A DNA stretch of 64,000 nucleotides. Origin: CBDBJL01 sp965206365 (GTDB taxonomy: Bacteria > Pseudomonadota > Alphaproteobacteria > JABAAW01 > JAHZMA01). The stretch covers positions 1 to 64,000 of the forward strand of contig CBDBJL010000002.1 of assembly GCA_965206365.1 (NCBI GenBank), written 5' to 3'. Position numbers and translations under genes: made by a program. Positions 38,621 through 51,217 of the stretch are shown piece after piece. The stretch's first letter is position 1, and the number at the start of each line of letters is the position of its first letter. Below the pieces are notes generated by a model. That model was not told the origin of the DNA and searched no databases. It saw nothing but the letters and a program-made list of their open reading frames with translations.

Positions 38621-40495
38621 GTGATGGTTTTTGTGAAGAATATATTTCATATTCCGGTATGGCGTTGGTTTTTACCGATTTTTTGTATTATTTTAACATT
38701 AATTATGTTGAAATTTTTCCCTATTTTAATGCGCGATGCCGGTATTAAAGGAACTAAGAACTATGCACAATGGAGTTTAAATTTAATCAATGAGGCACAT
38801 ATTGGGTTTACTGAAGAAATGGCTAAAATTGCTGAACGCGGGGCTTATGATCCTAAAATTTTTCAGATGATTGGTGGGCATAGTGATTTTGAACAAACCT
38901 TCGATCAGCGCAATCGCAGCGAGGGGGTAGGTTTTGCTGTATACCCTAAAGTGCCGTGGCGGATAACTGCTGAATTATCGAAAGAGAATCGCTCCAAAAT
39001 GAGTGCGAATATGGGAGCGCAATTTACAAAAATTCAAAGTTTTTTGAATGAAAATCCAGATAAATTATATTATGAGGTGTTGTATGACCCCATATTGGGT
39101 GAAGGAAAATTTTCTCAAGAATATATTTTATTTCTCGGTGCTCGTAATCGAATAATGCAACAGCATTGTGTGGATTGTCATAATGCACACCCAGATAGCC
39201 CGAAAACGGATTGGCAAGTGGGAGATGTGGCTGGTATTGTTGTTCTAGAATTTGCGAGTTGGGATCTTATTGATGTTGCCAACAAGGCTTCTATCGCGTT
39301 TATTGTTCTGGTTCTTATCCTTACGATTATCTCTAACGTCAGCGTTACCACGATTATTAACAGAATGTTATTAAAACCCATGAAATTTATGATTGGGGTG
39401 ATGCATGAAATTATTGAAGGAAATTATAATATTAAAGTCCCTTATGAAAAACGCCATGATGAGGTGGGACGTATGGCACATACATTGGAAGTGCTTGAGA
39501 AAGCTTTATTAGAACGGGATGAATTGATTAGAATTGAAAGCGCGCAATTGACAATGAAACAGCAAGAAGTGGAGCGCAATAAACGGCGTGAAAATGAATT
39601 TAAAAAAACAACCTATCAAGCTTTCAGTTCGATGCAAGAAGCGATACAAATTTTGTATGATTCTAGCAATGTAATGCAGGGCAATGCGAAAATTTCTTCA
39701 ACTAGGGTGCAAACTGTTTCTGATAGTGCAGAAATTTTAGCTGAAAAAATTACAAGTTTTGCCAGTGCTAATGAAAATCTTGCACAATCTAGACAAGGTG
39801 TTTTAGAAGGTGTTGTTGAATCACGTACAAAAATTGCAGAATCTTCTGAAACCACCCGTGATGCAAATGATAAAATTCATGGGCTTGCGGATGCAACCCA
39901 AAGAATTGGCGAAGTGGTGAAATTGATTAGTGATATTGCCAATCAAACCAATTTATTAGCACTTAACGCCACCATCGAAGCTGCGCGTGCGGGTGAGGCT
40001 GGGAAAGGGTTTGCGGTTGTTGCAAGCGAGGTAAAAAATCTTGCCAGTCAAACGGCACGGGCTACAGAGGATATTTCGTCGCAAATCGGAAATATTCAAA
40101 ATGAAACCAGTGATACGGTAACAATGATTAAATCGGTGACAGCCATTATGATTGATACCGAAAGTATTTTTGAAGCATTAGTACATAAGATGAGTAAACA
40201 AAAAGAAAGTGCCGATGATATTGCAATAACGGCAACGGCCAGTAGTCATGAAACTCAAACTATTAGGGAAGAATTGGGTGAAGTTTCTCAGGTGGCGAAA
40301 CTTGCCGGTAATATGGCGGATGAATTATGTTCTGAAGTTGAGAAATTACAGCTTTTTGCAAAAGAAATGGAAGAACAAATTCATGATTTTGTTGGTAATG
40401 AGCTTTTAGAAGAACAACAAGCAAAGGAAGTTGCAGATGATTTGGCGAAGCAGGCTGAAATGGAACGTACAAACTTACGGGGGTTGCATGTTTAA
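38621..40495 (+). CDS. Chemoreceptor with periplasmic heme-c (CXXCH) sensor domain, copy 1
   Basis: A 624-residue methyl-accepting protein from GTG 38621; ATG 38624 is equally likely. TM1 is at about 12-37, then a periplasmic domain of about 185 residues with one c-type heme motif, CVDCH at 183-187, followed by [17 protein letters not shown]2 is at 222-246, then HAMP and a signalling coiled coil with tip [19 protein letters not shown]. The sensor resembles DUF3365/Tll0287-type heme domains. Such receptors are known or proposed to sense redox state, oxygen or NO. The tail after the signalling domain has no CheR pentapeptide. The next gene is a diverged twin. Confidence 0.9.
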   Translation: MMVFVKNIFHIPVWRWFLPIFCIILTLIMLKFFPILMRDAGIKGTKNYAQWSLNLINEAHIGFTEEMAKIAERGAYDPKIFQMIGGHSDFEQTFDQRNRSEGVGFAVYPKVPWRITAELSKENRSKMSANMGAQFTKIQSFLNENPDKLYYEVLYDPILGEGKFSQEYILFLGARNRIMQQHCVDCHNAHPDSPKTDWQVGDVAGIVVLEFASWDLIDVANKASIAFIVLVLILTIISNVSVTTIINRMLLKPMKFMIGVMHEIIEGNYNIKVPYEKRHDEVGRMAHTLEVLEKALLERDELIRIESAQLTMKQQEVERNKRRENEFKKTTYQAFSSMQEAIQILYDSSNVMQGNAKISSTRVQTVSDSAEILAEKITSFASANENLAQSRQGVLEGVVESRTKIAESSETTRDANDKIHGLADATQRIGEVVKLISDIANQTNLLALNATIEAARAGEAGKGFAVVASEVKNLASQTARATEDISSQIGNIQNETSDTVTMIKSVTAIMIDTESIFEALVHKMSKQKESADDIAITATASSHETQTIREELGEVSQVAKLAGNMADELCSEVEKLQLFAKEMEEQIHDFVGNELLEEQQAKEVADDLAKQAEMERTNLRGLHV

Positions 40496-40613
40496 GAAAC
40501 AATTAATTTCAATGAGATTCAAATAAAAAATAATTATGAAAAGAGATATTGCTTTTTAAAGTAGAAAATAGCATAAAACATTATAGGGATTGATATTGAA
40601 GTTAGGAGCAGAA

Positions 40614-42371
40614 ATGCAAGATTTACAAGTGAAGAAATACATTTCATGGCGAATAATATTCCCTTTTATTTGTATTGGTTTCGCGGCTGTTTTCATTATT
40701 TCTTTGCCGTTTATTCTTTATGATGTCGCTGCTGGTGCCACGAAAAATTTTGTTGTGGATAGTTTAATAGAGGTTTCTGCTGGGCGCACAAGTGCAACCA
40801 AGCAATTGGCGCGCCATATGAAGGGAGATTGGAGTGATGGGGCTAAAATTGTTGAATTGGGCGGGCATGCGCAATTTGAAAAAGATTTCGATTCAACTTT
40901 TCATGAGACGAATACTGAGCTTCATTTCTATCCTTTTATTCCTTGGGATTCAAAGAATGTTACCAAGCCTTACCCAGAATATGGTGATATTTCCGGGTTT
41001 TTAACTCAAAATCCCGATGAAATTTATACCAAAATTATTGATAATTATGATTGGAAAACGCGTAAAATTGTCAAGGGGGGATTATTTCTAAAGAGATTAT
41101 TTGTCGTGACAGCGAAGACGAATATTATGGAGCCCCATTGTGTGGATTGCCATAATGCCCATCCAAATAGCCCGAAAACCAATTGGCAGGTAGGGGATAT
41201 TGCCGGCTATAGTACTTATGTTACCGATGCAAATCCGATTCCTGTTGTGATTAAAGGAACGTCGCTATTTTTAAGCCTGTTGATTATCATTATCTGTGTT
41301 GTTCCTAATTTAGGGATTATCGCTTTGTTAAATCGTACGATTATTCGCCCGATGGTTGAGATGGTAAAGATTATGGAAAATATTATTGGCGGCAAATATG
41401 ATCTGGCTGTGCCTTACAAAAAACGACGTGATGAGGTGGGGCGGATGGCAAATGTTTTGGCGTCGCTGGAAGAAAGTTTAAGCAAGCGGGATCAGCTGAT
41501 TCAAGAAGAAGAATCCCTTATTGCCGAAAAAGAAAAACAGGTTGCTCATAATCAAAACCGAGAAAATGAATTTAAGCAAACCACCTATAAAGCTTTTCAG
41601 GCGATTACAGATGCGATTGCTTTGGTGCATCAATCGGCAAACACGATGCTTGAAAATGTGGAAGCCTCTTCGAATAAGGTGAAGGTTATTTCCGGTGATG
41701 CTTCAAGATTGTCGCAAGAAATTAGTAAAGTTGCAGATGCGGGTAAGAAACTTTCAGTCTCAACGCAGGATATTTTGAATGAGGTGGGGCAATCGCGACA
41801 AAATATTGCTGATACGGTTGCGGAGACACGTGAGGCAAATGTGAAAATTAATGGGCTTGCGGATGCCACGCAAAATATTGGCAATGTGGTAAAATTGATT
41901 AATGATATTGCCAACCAAACCAATTTATTGGCACTGAATGCCACCATCGAAGCTGCGCGTGCGGGGGATGCGGGCAAAGGTTTTGCGGTGGTTGCTGGCG
42001 AGGTGAAGAATCTTGCAAATCAAACGGCAAAAGCGACTGAGGATATTAATGTGCAGATGCAAAATATTCAGCATGAGACGAGTGAAACTGTAGAGCGAAT
42101 CTTGCAAGTTACGCACACCATTGAGAATACAGAACATTTATTCAATCAGCTTTCAGATACGGTGAGTGCACAAGGGGTTACAGCGCAAGAAATCTCAACG
42201 GCAACGCTACATGGCAGCAATGATACCGAAAATATGATGAAAGATTTGGGTGATGTTGCCAAAGTAGCACTGGATGCTGGGGGTACGGCAAGAATTTTAT
42301 TTGCTGAGGTTGAAAAATTAAGCCGTCTTTCTGATGAGCTTGGTAAGCAAATTCATGTTTTTATTGAGTAA
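40614..42371 (+). CDS. Chemoreceptor with periplasmic heme-c (CXXCH) sensor domain, copy 2
   Basis: A 585-residue protein from ATG 40614, which has an AGGAG ribosome-binding site; an in-frame upstream reading to 40590 lacks one. The architecture is the same as the preceding gene: TM1, a periplasmic DUF3365-like domain with heme motif CVDCH (about residues 176-180) and [20 protein letters not shown]2, HAMP, MCP tip [23 protein letters not shown]. Around the heme the two proteins are nearly identical, but the distal sensor is strongly diverged, so they may report different ranges or ligands. It ends HVFIE and lacks the extra tail of copy 1. Confidence 0.9.
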   Translation: MQDLQVKKYISWRIIFPFICIGFAAVFIISLPFILYDVAAGATKNFVVDSLIEVSAGRTSATKQLARHMKGDWSDGAKIVELGGHAQFEKDFDSTFHETNTELHFYPFIPWDSKNVTKPYPEYGDISGFLTQNPDEIYTKIIDNYDWKTRKIVKGGLFLKRLFVVTAKTNIMEPHCVDCHNAHPNSPKTNWQVGDIAGYSTYVTDANPIPVVIKGTSLFLSLLIIIICVVPNLGIIALLNRTIIRPMVEMVKIMENIIGGKYDLAVPYKKRRDEVGRMANVLASLEESLSKRDQLIQEEESLIAEKEKQVAHNQNRENEFKQTTYKAFQAITDAIALVHQSANTMLENVEASSNKVKVISGDASRLSQEISKVADAGKKLSVSTQDILNEVGQSRQNIADTVAETREANVKINGLADATQNIGNVVKLINDIANQTNLLALNATIEAARAGDAGKGFAVVAGEVKNLANQTAKATEDINVQMQNIQHETSETVERILQVTHTIENTEHLFNQLSDTVSAQGVTAQEISTATLHGSNDTENMMKDLGDVAKVALDAGGTARILFAEVEKLSRLSDELGKQIHVFIE

Positions 42372-42514
42372 CAATCAACGCAGGAAAATTAATCTTTTAT
42401 GAGCAAATTAGTTATGGCATCATTTACCATTACGTTAAATTGGGATTATCGAAGAGATATTAGCAATAATATTGGGCATTCTTTGTTGCTATGACCGTAT
42501 TTCAAAGATATTTG

Positions 42515-43219
42515 TTAGGGTTTTTTGGCCTTAGCTTCTGCTTTTTTTAATAGCTTAATAATTTTATCCCAACTTTCGGGCGGATTGTCGGTTATTTTGT
42601 AATTTCGGGCCAAGTCAAGCGCGGTACTACCATAACCTGGTATTGCAATGAGAGTATCGGCTTTGGCTTTCAGCAATAAACGAATAATAACATCGTGTCC
42701 GTTAATTACCGCCAGGTGTAGTGCCGTGGCACCATTGGCGTTAATCACAATATTGGGATCGGCACCTGCTTTTAGCAACATTTTTACAATATCAATATGG
42801 TTATATTCGGAACTATACATTAGTGGGGTAACATTTTTCAATGTTACTACATTCAAATTTGCCCCAGAATCGATTAAGATTCTTACAATTTCAGGATGAT
42901 TCTGATTCGAAGCAATATGCAAGGGGGTGACGTGGTGCTTGGATTGAATATTCAAATCTGCACCTTCTTTGATCAGTAATTTCATAATTTCGGGGTGATT
43001 AGCCTCCGCAGCCTCATGCAGAGGGGCATAGCCATCTGCATAATCACGCTGATTTATATAAGCGAGTGCGTTATCTTCATAGAGGAAATGCTTGACCAAT
43101 TCTAGGTCACCTGAGTGAATCGCACCTGTAAAATCATAAACCTCGTTCGCGTGGCTAGGTATAATTATGGTAAATGCAAGCCATAAACCGGAAAAAAAGG
43201 CGATAATATTTGGTTTCAT
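42515..43219 (-). CDS. Exported ankyrin-repeat protein
   Basis: A 234-residue protein with an N-terminal signal peptide (ending PSHANEVYD) and five to six ankyrin repeats between about 30 and 215. The repeats show the usual pattern, for example APLHEAAEANHPEIMKLLIK, TPLHIASNQNHPEIVRILID and TALHLAVINGHDVIIRLLLK. The C-terminal tail is Lys-rich. Ankyrin repeats bind proteins; periplasmic examples such as AnkB protect against oxidative stress. In a host-associated bacterium an effector role is also possible. Neither is shown by the sequence. Confidence 0.9.
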   Translation of the reverse strand: MKPNIIAFFSGLWLAFTIIIPSHANEVYDFTGAIHSGDLELVKHFLYEDNALAYINQRDYADGYAPLHEAAEANHPEIMKLLIKEGADLNIQSKHHVTPLHIASNQNHPEIVRILIDSGANLNVVTLKNVTPLMYSSEYNHIDIVKMLLKAGADPNIVINANGATALHLAVINGHDVIIRLLLKAKADTLIAIPGYGSTALDLARNYKITDNPPESWDKIIKLLKKAEAKAKKP

Positions 43220-43474
43220 GTTGAATCTTTCGGGTAATGATGCCAGATTCTAAAATTGCCACAAGCATCCTATTTTCAGTACATTAAAAATACCATTTTT
43301 ACAAGGCTATTTTTTGGATAGATTGTAATTTTTGGATTATTTTGAAATATTCTAAAATGGATTTTAAGGCAAAATTCCTCGTAACAATTTGATTATAAAA
43401 GATAATCTTCGCAATAATTTTTGTAGAGTTTCTACGGTAGACAGAGGCTAAAGCTTTTAGGTAAAATAAACATC

Positions 43475-43501
43475 CAGGCAACAAGGAGGAACCTTTGCCT
43501 G
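43475..43501 (+). promoter_or_regulatory. Hairpin with Shine-Dalgarno in its loop and a 4-codon frame (unit 1)
   Basis: The stem CAGGCAA/TTGCCTG (7 bp) closes a 13-base loop CAAGGAGGAACCT that holds a consensus ribosome-binding site. A TTG codon at the correct distance opens TTG CCT GAT TAC TAA, which ends 28 bases before the small gene's ATG. A leader peptide or ribosome-standby element controlling the downstream gene is a possibility; the function is inference. Confidence 0.4.
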
Positions 43502-43536
43502 ATTACTAAATTGTTAGACCCCATAAAGGAAAAAAT

Positions 43537-43719
43537 ATGAATGAAGTTAAAAAATCTAGAAAAGATATCGAAAGAAAACAGAAAATAGCCGAATTGGATC
43601 GTCAAATTAAGGCTATTCGTAAGGCTGAAAGAGAAGCGAATGGCAAAGAATTAGAAATATCAGAATTGCAAAATATTAAAGCGAATAAGCAACTAGCAGC
43701 AGAGCAGAAACGGGCATAA
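43537..43719 (+). CDS. Small charged coiled-coil protein, copy 1
   Basis: A 60-residue protein, very rich in Lys and Glu with heptad spacing (IAELDRQIKAIRKAERE, ISELQNIKANKQLAAEQ), predicted by eye to be one long helix. It matches no family I recognise. It has an AAAGGAAAAAAT ribosome-binding region before the ATG. After the stop, both copies carry the same out-of-frame open stretch (KAKADIYNFLPKSESDIEE, ending QSAN), so the ancestral protein was probably about 30 residues longer and was frameshifted before the duplication. Whether the short form works is unknown. Confidence 0.5.
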   Translation: MNEVKKSRKDIERKQKIAELDRQIKAIRKAEREANGKELEISELQNIKANKQLAAEQKRA

Positions 43720-44012
43720 ATAGAATAAAGCGAAAGCAGATATATATAATTTTTTGCCTAAATCTGAGAGTGACATTGAAGAAATTGAAGCGAAGCAACG
43801 CGCTATACAAAGCGCGAATTAATTTTAAACAAGCTATTTTACAAGGCTATTTTTTGGATAGATTGTAATTTTTGGATTATTTTGAAATATTCTAAAATGG
43901 ATTTTAAGGCAAAATTCCTCGTACAATTTTATTATAAAAGATAATCTTCGCAATAATTTTTGTAGAGTTTCTACAGTAGATAGAGGCTAAAGCTTTAGGT
44001 AAAATAAACATC

Positions 44013-44039
44013 CAGGCAACAAGGAGGAACCTTTGCCTG
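44013..44039 (+). promoter_or_regulatory. Hairpin with Shine-Dalgarno in its loop and a 4-codon frame (unit 2)
   Basis: The same stem and loop as in unit 1, with the frame TTG CCT GAT CAC TAA. The only codon difference is TAC to CAC. Stem, loop and stop are all preserved, although nearby spacer bases have changed. Confidence 0.4.
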
Positions 44040-44075
44040 ATCACTAAATTGTTAGACCTCAATAAAGGAAAAAAT

Positions 44076-44261
44076 ATGAATGAAATTGAAGAGTTTAGAA
44101 AAAAAAACGAAGCTAAGAAGCAAAAAATAGACGAATTGGATCGTCAAATTAAGGCTATTCGTAAGGCTGAAAGAGAAGCGAATGGCAAAGAATTAGAAAT
44201 ATCAGAATTGCAAAATATTAAAGCGAATAAGCAACTAGCAGCAGAGCAGAAACGGGCATAA
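44076..44261 (+). CDS. Small charged coiled-coil protein, copy 2
   Basis: A 61-residue paralogue of the 43537 gene. The ATG at 44076 aligns with copy 1 and has the same ribosome-binding region; a longer TTG reading from 44049 would run through it. Residues from DELDRQIKAIRKAE onward are identical to copy 1 apart from one substitution, whereas the first dozen (MNEIEEFRKKNEAKK compared with MNEVKKSRKDIERK) differ markedly. The flanking DNA is nearly identical. The function is unknown. Confidence 0.5.
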   Translation: MNEIEEFRKKNEAKKQKIDELDRQIKAIRKAEREANGKELEISELQNIKANKQLAAEQKRA

Positions 44262-44498
44262 ATAGAATAAAGCGAAAGCAGATATATATAATTTTTTGCC
44301 TAAATCTGAGAGTGACATTGAAGAAATTGAAGCGAAGCAACGCGCTATACAAAGCGCGAATTAATTTTGTACGAGCTAGTTTTACAGGGTGAAAATTGCC
44401 AAGTTAAAATTGCCAAGTTGAAATTGTTGGGGCGATTTTGGAGCAATTTTTTGGAGCAATTCTTAAGGGTTCCAATTTTGGCTCCCCAATCAAGGGCC

Positions 44499-45282
44499 TC
44501 AATAATTTTGGGGTTCAATATTTTCCCTTACCCATTTTTGAGCAAAATAATTACCAATTTGTGCGGCTTTGGTAATATCGGTAAGGGCATCTTGTTTTAT
44601 TCCCATGTGCCATTTTACCAAGATAGTAACTGCGTTCCAATCGCGAATTTTTTGGTTCTTCTTCTTGTTCAAACCCTTGGATGGCTCGATCAAAATCTTG
44701 AATCGCGGCGGGATAATTTTTTAATCAAAAATATATATTCCCGCGGAGCCAATAAAAAATATTTAATTCAGATTCTTGCCATTTATCGTTTCCAATGGCA
44801 ATCGCCTCAGTGTAAATTTCTAAGGCTTTGGCTGAATCAGTCGTATAAAAACCATAAAGAGAGCCTAATTCGTAACAGATGTCTTGTTGCTCATAAGCGA
44901 TATCTGGAGAGGCTTCTATCAGGTGGTTTTTCGTTAGGGTCAAAGCTTGTTGGTAATCAGCAATAATATCGTGATAAGCTTCTGGGGTTGTCTTTCATTT
45001 CTTCAAGGTTGGCGAAGATCAATTTTGAAGCCAGCTCGCCTCGAATAAAGATAAATTTGATCGTCATTTTTTGGATATCGGTTTGTGGAGTTTCATTTCC
45101 TAAAATTTCAATCGCCTGATCAAGTTCACGAATCGAAAATTGATAATGCCGACCAGAAAAGAAATGATCTCCATGCATCTCGTAAGATTGCCAATCATTG
45201 GGGTTTGCGCGTGGCAGAGGATCTTCAAAAACAGCAATGGCAAAAATAATGCCCCGATGATCGCCAATATTATTTTAGACAT
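44499..45282 (-). pseudogene. TPR-repeat protein, multiply frameshifted
   Basis: The start ATG 45282 (MSKIILAIIGALF, signal-like, with a GAGG site) is followed by a frameshift in a T run near 45240. The frame PLPRANPNDWQSYEMHGDHF and TPR-type helices (FSIRELDQAIEILGNE) follow; another shift near 44988 precedes AYHDIIADYQQALTLTK and ALEIYTEAIAIGN. An in-frame TGA follows GNIYF near 44727. AIQDFDRAIQGFEQ comes next, then a last shift near 44600 before the end VRENIEPQNY. The tetratricopeptide character is clear; the gene cannot be translated as one chain. Confidence 0.75.
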
Positions 45283-45369
45283 AACCTCAGGCATGAGTGC
45301 AGAAGTTATTGGGGGTGTTTTTATAGGCATTTGGTGCCCTTCTTTTATCTGTAATGATACCAGAACATG

Positions 45370-45657
45370 CTAATTTTGTACAAAATTCCCCAAACATCTC
45401 AGATGATCACTTCAGATGATCACTAGGCACAAACCCTCTCATGACAGCCTATCGATCATACTGTTTCAGCCTTTCTGCAAGCTTCCCTAGGAAAATATAT
45501 CGAAAAATACCAACTTCTGCAAGCTAAATTCATTTTAAAGAAAAATTTAAGGAATTTTTTTAAGGCCTTAATTTTGGAGTTCAATATTTTCCTTTTGAGC
45601 ATATTTTTGGACGTGAACGCAGGGACTGAGTTTAGAATTGGGGACAAAACAAATTTT
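45370..45657. other. Intergenic, with a relic of a TPR-gene 3' end
   Basis: The segment 45560-45600 (CCTTAATTTTGGAGTTCAATA, then TTTTCCTTTTGAGC) resembles 44483-44545 at the 3' end of the TPR pseudogene. It would read QKENIELQN on the minus strand. It looks like the leftover of a second paralogue. Nothing else is recognisable. Confidence 0.4.
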
Positions 45658-46122
45658 TTATGGACACCAGCTTTGTTTGCCTTCTTTTACGTAATATCGG
45701 CGCGCCAAATTTTCATTCAGCAATATTTCCCCAATATCTGGGAAGTTATGAGTTGCAACATCCGCGATGATTCGTCCAGCATAAGTTCCTAGCTCAACAT
45801 TGCTAAGAAAAATTGAACTACCCTTGGGAAGCAGTTCGCTAAGACGAGCTTTGGCTCGTAAGGCAAGGGTTTTTTCAATTTCGCATTTTGCTCTAATTTC
45901 TGGAGTGTCAATGCCTCTGAGTCGTATTTGGGCCTTAATAGAATGTTGGGGCCAAGAATAAATTTCAGTCTTAAAGGTATCACCATCGGTAATGTCAAGA
46001 ACTTTGGCGGGATAACGGTTAGGATATGTAATTTTGTTATCGGAGAAAATTACAAGGGGAATTATGATAAGAATTATCGCCCAGAGGAATGGTTGAAAAG
46101 TTTTTTGTGGTAGCAAAGTCAA
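45658..46122 (-). CDS. Staphylococcal-nuclease-like thermonuclease, membrane-anchored or exported
   Basis: A 154-residue protein with a hydrophobic N-terminal segment (residues about 10-27) followed by an SNase fold: YPAKVLDITDGDTFKTEI, then IRLRGIDTPEIRAKC (catalytic Arg, Asp and Glu) and ELGTYAGRIIADV (second catalytic Arg). It would be a calcium-dependent nuclease acting outside the cytoplasm. A C-terminal lysine-rich tail is not present, and the protein ends KQSWCP. It is the only intact gene between the TPR relic and the rRNA genes. Confidence 0.88.
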   Translation of the reverse strand: MTLLPQKTFQPFLWAIILIIIPLVIFSDNKITYPNRYPAKVLDITDGDTFKTEIYSWPQHSIKAQIRLRGIDTPEIRAKCEIEKTLALRAKARLSELLPKGSSIFLSNVELGTYAGRIIADVATHNFPDIGEILLNENLARRYYVKEGKQSWCP

Positions 46123-46921
46123 GATTAAAAAGTGTCTAAAAATTGTATAAATAATAAATCAGTATATTATAACGAGATAAAAACACACAATAAGAACATT
46201 ATTTAAAAAATGCAAGAGAAATATTTTGGAAAGAACATTATGAAGCGATATTTTATTTTTATTAGCGAATCATCTTTCAGATTCATAAAAACTCAGCGTG
46301 GTGAAGGCATTATAAATGTTGATATCGAAGAATAACGATCATTAACGATGGATATTGTTCTTATTTCTTATCATTAAACAGTATGCAAACGTTTCTCATT
46401 ATGGTTTATTTTGGGCTGTAAATTTGGCATTTTGAATTTTACCGGCACTCCAGGCTAAAAAATAGAATAAGTCAAAAAAATAAAGTAAAGATGGCGATAT
46501 TGGACATGTTTGTAAAAAATTATCCATGGTTGTCAAAAAATATTAAGGAGCTATTCATGAAAATGATACAAAGTTTGAAATAATCGCTTGCAATCTTTCT
46601 AGCGGTAGGTTACATAATGTATCTTGCTTCGCGTAATGCGTGGCACTTCTCCCTGCAGAGATGTTTTCCCAAAAGGTGTTAGATAAGAGATATTTATGTC
46701 TTTATATTTGCTATTTTGGGGCTTTTGTGCGGAAGAAGAGTTTGTTTGATATCGTGAATAAATGTTTATTAAAATAACCTAATTTCTTTCTTTATATTTT
46801 ATAAAGAACAATTGAGTTTTTTGGATTCGATAAGATTCGAATTCAAATGTAAGTAATCAAGAGCATTTTAAGGAGTTTATATTCCTTAATAACTTGGTGT
46901 TATGCACTGTTTGTGGGCTTG
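46123..46921. other. About 800 bp leader region before 23S rRNA, no recognisable gene
   Basis: Very AT-rich. There is no 16S rRNA and no tRNA-Ile or tRNA-Ala. A 41-codon frame (46210-46335, MQEKYFGKNIMKRYF and so on) and an eight-codon frame at 46557 are the only small frames seen, without support. A possible rRNA promoter is TTGATA, 17 bases, TTAAAA near 46748-46776; this is weak evidence. Confidence 0.5.
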
Positions 46922-49668
<2,747 letters not shown>

Positions 49669-49772
49669 TGCCAACAAGCAGTGCAGAACATCATAATATT
49701 AAAGAAAATTCTTGAAGAATGCCTGAAAATTTACAATAAACATTTATTTGCGATCAAACAGCGATATTTGCG

Positions 49773-49929
49773 AACCCTCTGCCCATGAGATGGGGTGGTG
49801 GCTACAGCGGAGGACATAACACTCGATTCCATTCCGAACTCGCCAGTGAAAGCCTCCAGCGCCGATGGTACTGCCGCTTAAGCGCGTGGGAGAATAGGAC
49901 GTTGCCATCCCTTCCATGGGCAGAGGGTT
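49773..49929 (+). repeat. 15-bp perfect inverted repeat flanking 5S rRNA (processing stem)
   Basis: AACCCTCTGCCCATG at 49773-49787 and CATGGGCAGAGGGTT at 49915-49929 are exact complements and bracket the 5S gene three to four bases outside its own terminal helix. The paired RNA would be a ribonuclease target for 5S release. It could also act late as a terminator, although only a short T-rich stretch follows. Confidence 0.8.
49791..49912 (+). rRNA. rrf: 5S ribosomal RNA
   Basis: About 122 nt. The terminal helix forms between GGGGTGGT (49792-49799) and GCCATCCC (49904-49911). Conserved parts include CATTCCGAACTCG, GCCTCCAGCGCCGATGGTACTGC and GTGGGAGAATAGG. It lies 122 bp after the 23S end. No tRNA-fMet follows, unlike many alphaproteobacterial rRNA operons. 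Confidence 0.95.
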
Positions 49930-50168
49930 TCATTTTAGGGAATGTTGCATCAATAAAATCATACATTCAAATAGCTCTTGGCATTCAATTGTTTTGGATA
50001 GCTTATGGAGGTATTTTCGGGGAATATCTTTTATATTATTAGCGTTTTATTTGGATTATCATTACGATTTCGCTTGCCTGGTTACGAATGCTTATATACC
50101 TAAGTAATGCGCGGATAATTCTGGTATGGAAATGGTGTTGTAGCAATTGTTATTTTGGAGAGGCTACA

Positions 50169-50354
50169 ATGAGCAATGACAATATTACTTTGGGCAATAT
50201 TACTCGGGAAAAATCGGTGATAGCCCAACTGGCTTCAAAAAATATTATCGAGGTATTTGATTTTAGATCGCTTGTAGAATCTGCCATAGCCAATAGATTA
50301 AAGCAGGCTGGGCAATCAGTGAAATTAAATCTAAGAATTTCGGTGCCGGGATGA
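50169..50354 (+). CDS. Hypothetical protein, 61 aa
   Basis: MSNDNITLGNITREKSVIAQ and onward, ending LRISVPG. A clear GGAGAGG ribosome-binding site lies seven bases before the ATG. No family is recognised. Its 3' end overlaps the end of the converging membrane-protein gene by 92 bases, so at least one of the two is likely wrong or truncated. Confidence 0.35.
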   Translation: MSNDNITLGNITREKSVIAQLASKNIIEVFDFRSLVESAIANRLKQAGQSVKLNLRISVPG

Positions 50355-50619
50355 TGATCTGAAATTGCAGAAATCGCTGCCATAATAGTAAATAGGCAAG
50401 TTGCATTGCGGGTACTGCCAAGATTCCACAAAAAATTATTAATACAGTAAAACCAATGGCAGAGAGCCAGCCGGTATGGAAACCTAAAAATATGAATAGG
50501 GTAAGGCTTAAGGTTTGGCGGATTAACCCCATTATGGGTGCATAGCGATAATTTTGGGTACGCAGATACGACCAAGAAATCCACCATAACAGATAGGCAA
50601 TAAATAATTCAAAAAGCAT
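50263..50619 (-). CDS. Hypothetical membrane protein, 118 aa
   Basis: Three to four hydrophobic stretches (for example LFELFIAYLLWWISWSYL, LSLTLFIFLGF, LSAIGFTVLIIFCGILAV) with few charges, as in a small inner-membrane protein. The reading is more protein-like than a chance antisense frame. No family is recognised, and it overlaps the small plus-strand gene. No operon partners are seen. Confidence 0.5.
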   Translation of the reverse strand: MLFELFIAYLLWWISWSYLRTQNYRYAPIMGLIRQTLSLTLFIFLGFHTGWLSAIGFTVLIIFCGILAVPAMQLAYLLLWQRFLQFQIIIPAPKFLDLISLIAQPALIYWLWQILQAI

Positions 50620-51217
50620 AGCCGAATATTACGCTAATTTTCATTATGATGCGAGTGTTTGTAGCTAATTTTTGATATTCTTACGCTATTTTATTGAGGC
50701 TTTCTTTTATTGGTTTTTTCGGGCCCCAAGCTCGCTGGGAATGTTCTAAAGATGAAGGGAAAAATTTGCTTCGGTCCATCAGGCTTATCAAAGATTTTAT
50801 TGCGGAATTTTGGTTTCTAAAAATTTTTCCATATAATAGCTTGGTTAAGCAAATTTGATGGCTCAAGCAAAGTAACTGTATTCTACGAGATCATTGATAG
50901 AAGCTCTAGCGGTGTCATTCATGAAGCATTATGCTTTCAAAAACTGGGCAGAATATATCGGACAGAGCATATTTTGCAAGAAATGAATCAAATGATCAAA
51001 CAAAGAGAATTGTTACTCTATCTGCATCTTGACTCAAAAATGATTATTGATACAAATGGATTCGCATGTCGAATATTTGGACATTTAAGCTTCGAAGATT
51101 TAGAATCTTACCATCTACGCAGATGATAATTTAGAAAAGCAAAAAATACTATTAAAGCCGACCAGAAAACATAAGAGTTTTATGATAAAATGATACCAAT
51201 CTGTTACAAGATTGCAT
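50620..51217. other. About 600 bp gene-poor, with an open remnant
   Basis: A plus-strand frame from about 50898 to 51129 stays open for some 76 codons (EIIDRSSSGVIHEALCFQKL, later HLSFEDLESYHLRR) without a proper start, so it looks like a gene remnant of unknown kind. Nothing else is recognisable. Confidence 0.4.

Larger units (their letters stand above)
43297..43826. repeat. Direct repeat, unit 1 (about 530 bp)
   Basis: Unit 1 of a tandem pair; the second follows after a ten-base gap, at an offset of 540. Identity is very high over the leader and the 3' three-quarters of the small gene. It is interrupted by a few single-base changes and by a block of divergence covering the first 12 codons of the gene. 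The unit ends with GCGCGAATTAATTTT. Confidence 0.93.
43837..44368. repeat. Direct repeat, unit 2 (about 530 bp)
   Basis: Unit 2 of the pair. A truncated start of a third unit may follow at 44372-44390 (GAGCTAGTTTTACAGGG compared with AAGCTATTTTACAAGG), suggesting the array was once longer. Confidence 0.9.

Noticed and set aside
43297..44368. CRISPR-like or IS-like repeat
   Set aside because: Two long direct units with a coding gene, no short repeat-spacer pattern, no transposase and no terminal inverted repeats.
50088..50168. Longer start for the 61-aa gene after 5S rRNA
   Set aside because: The ATG at 50169 has a clear GGAGAGG site; the upstream extension has none.
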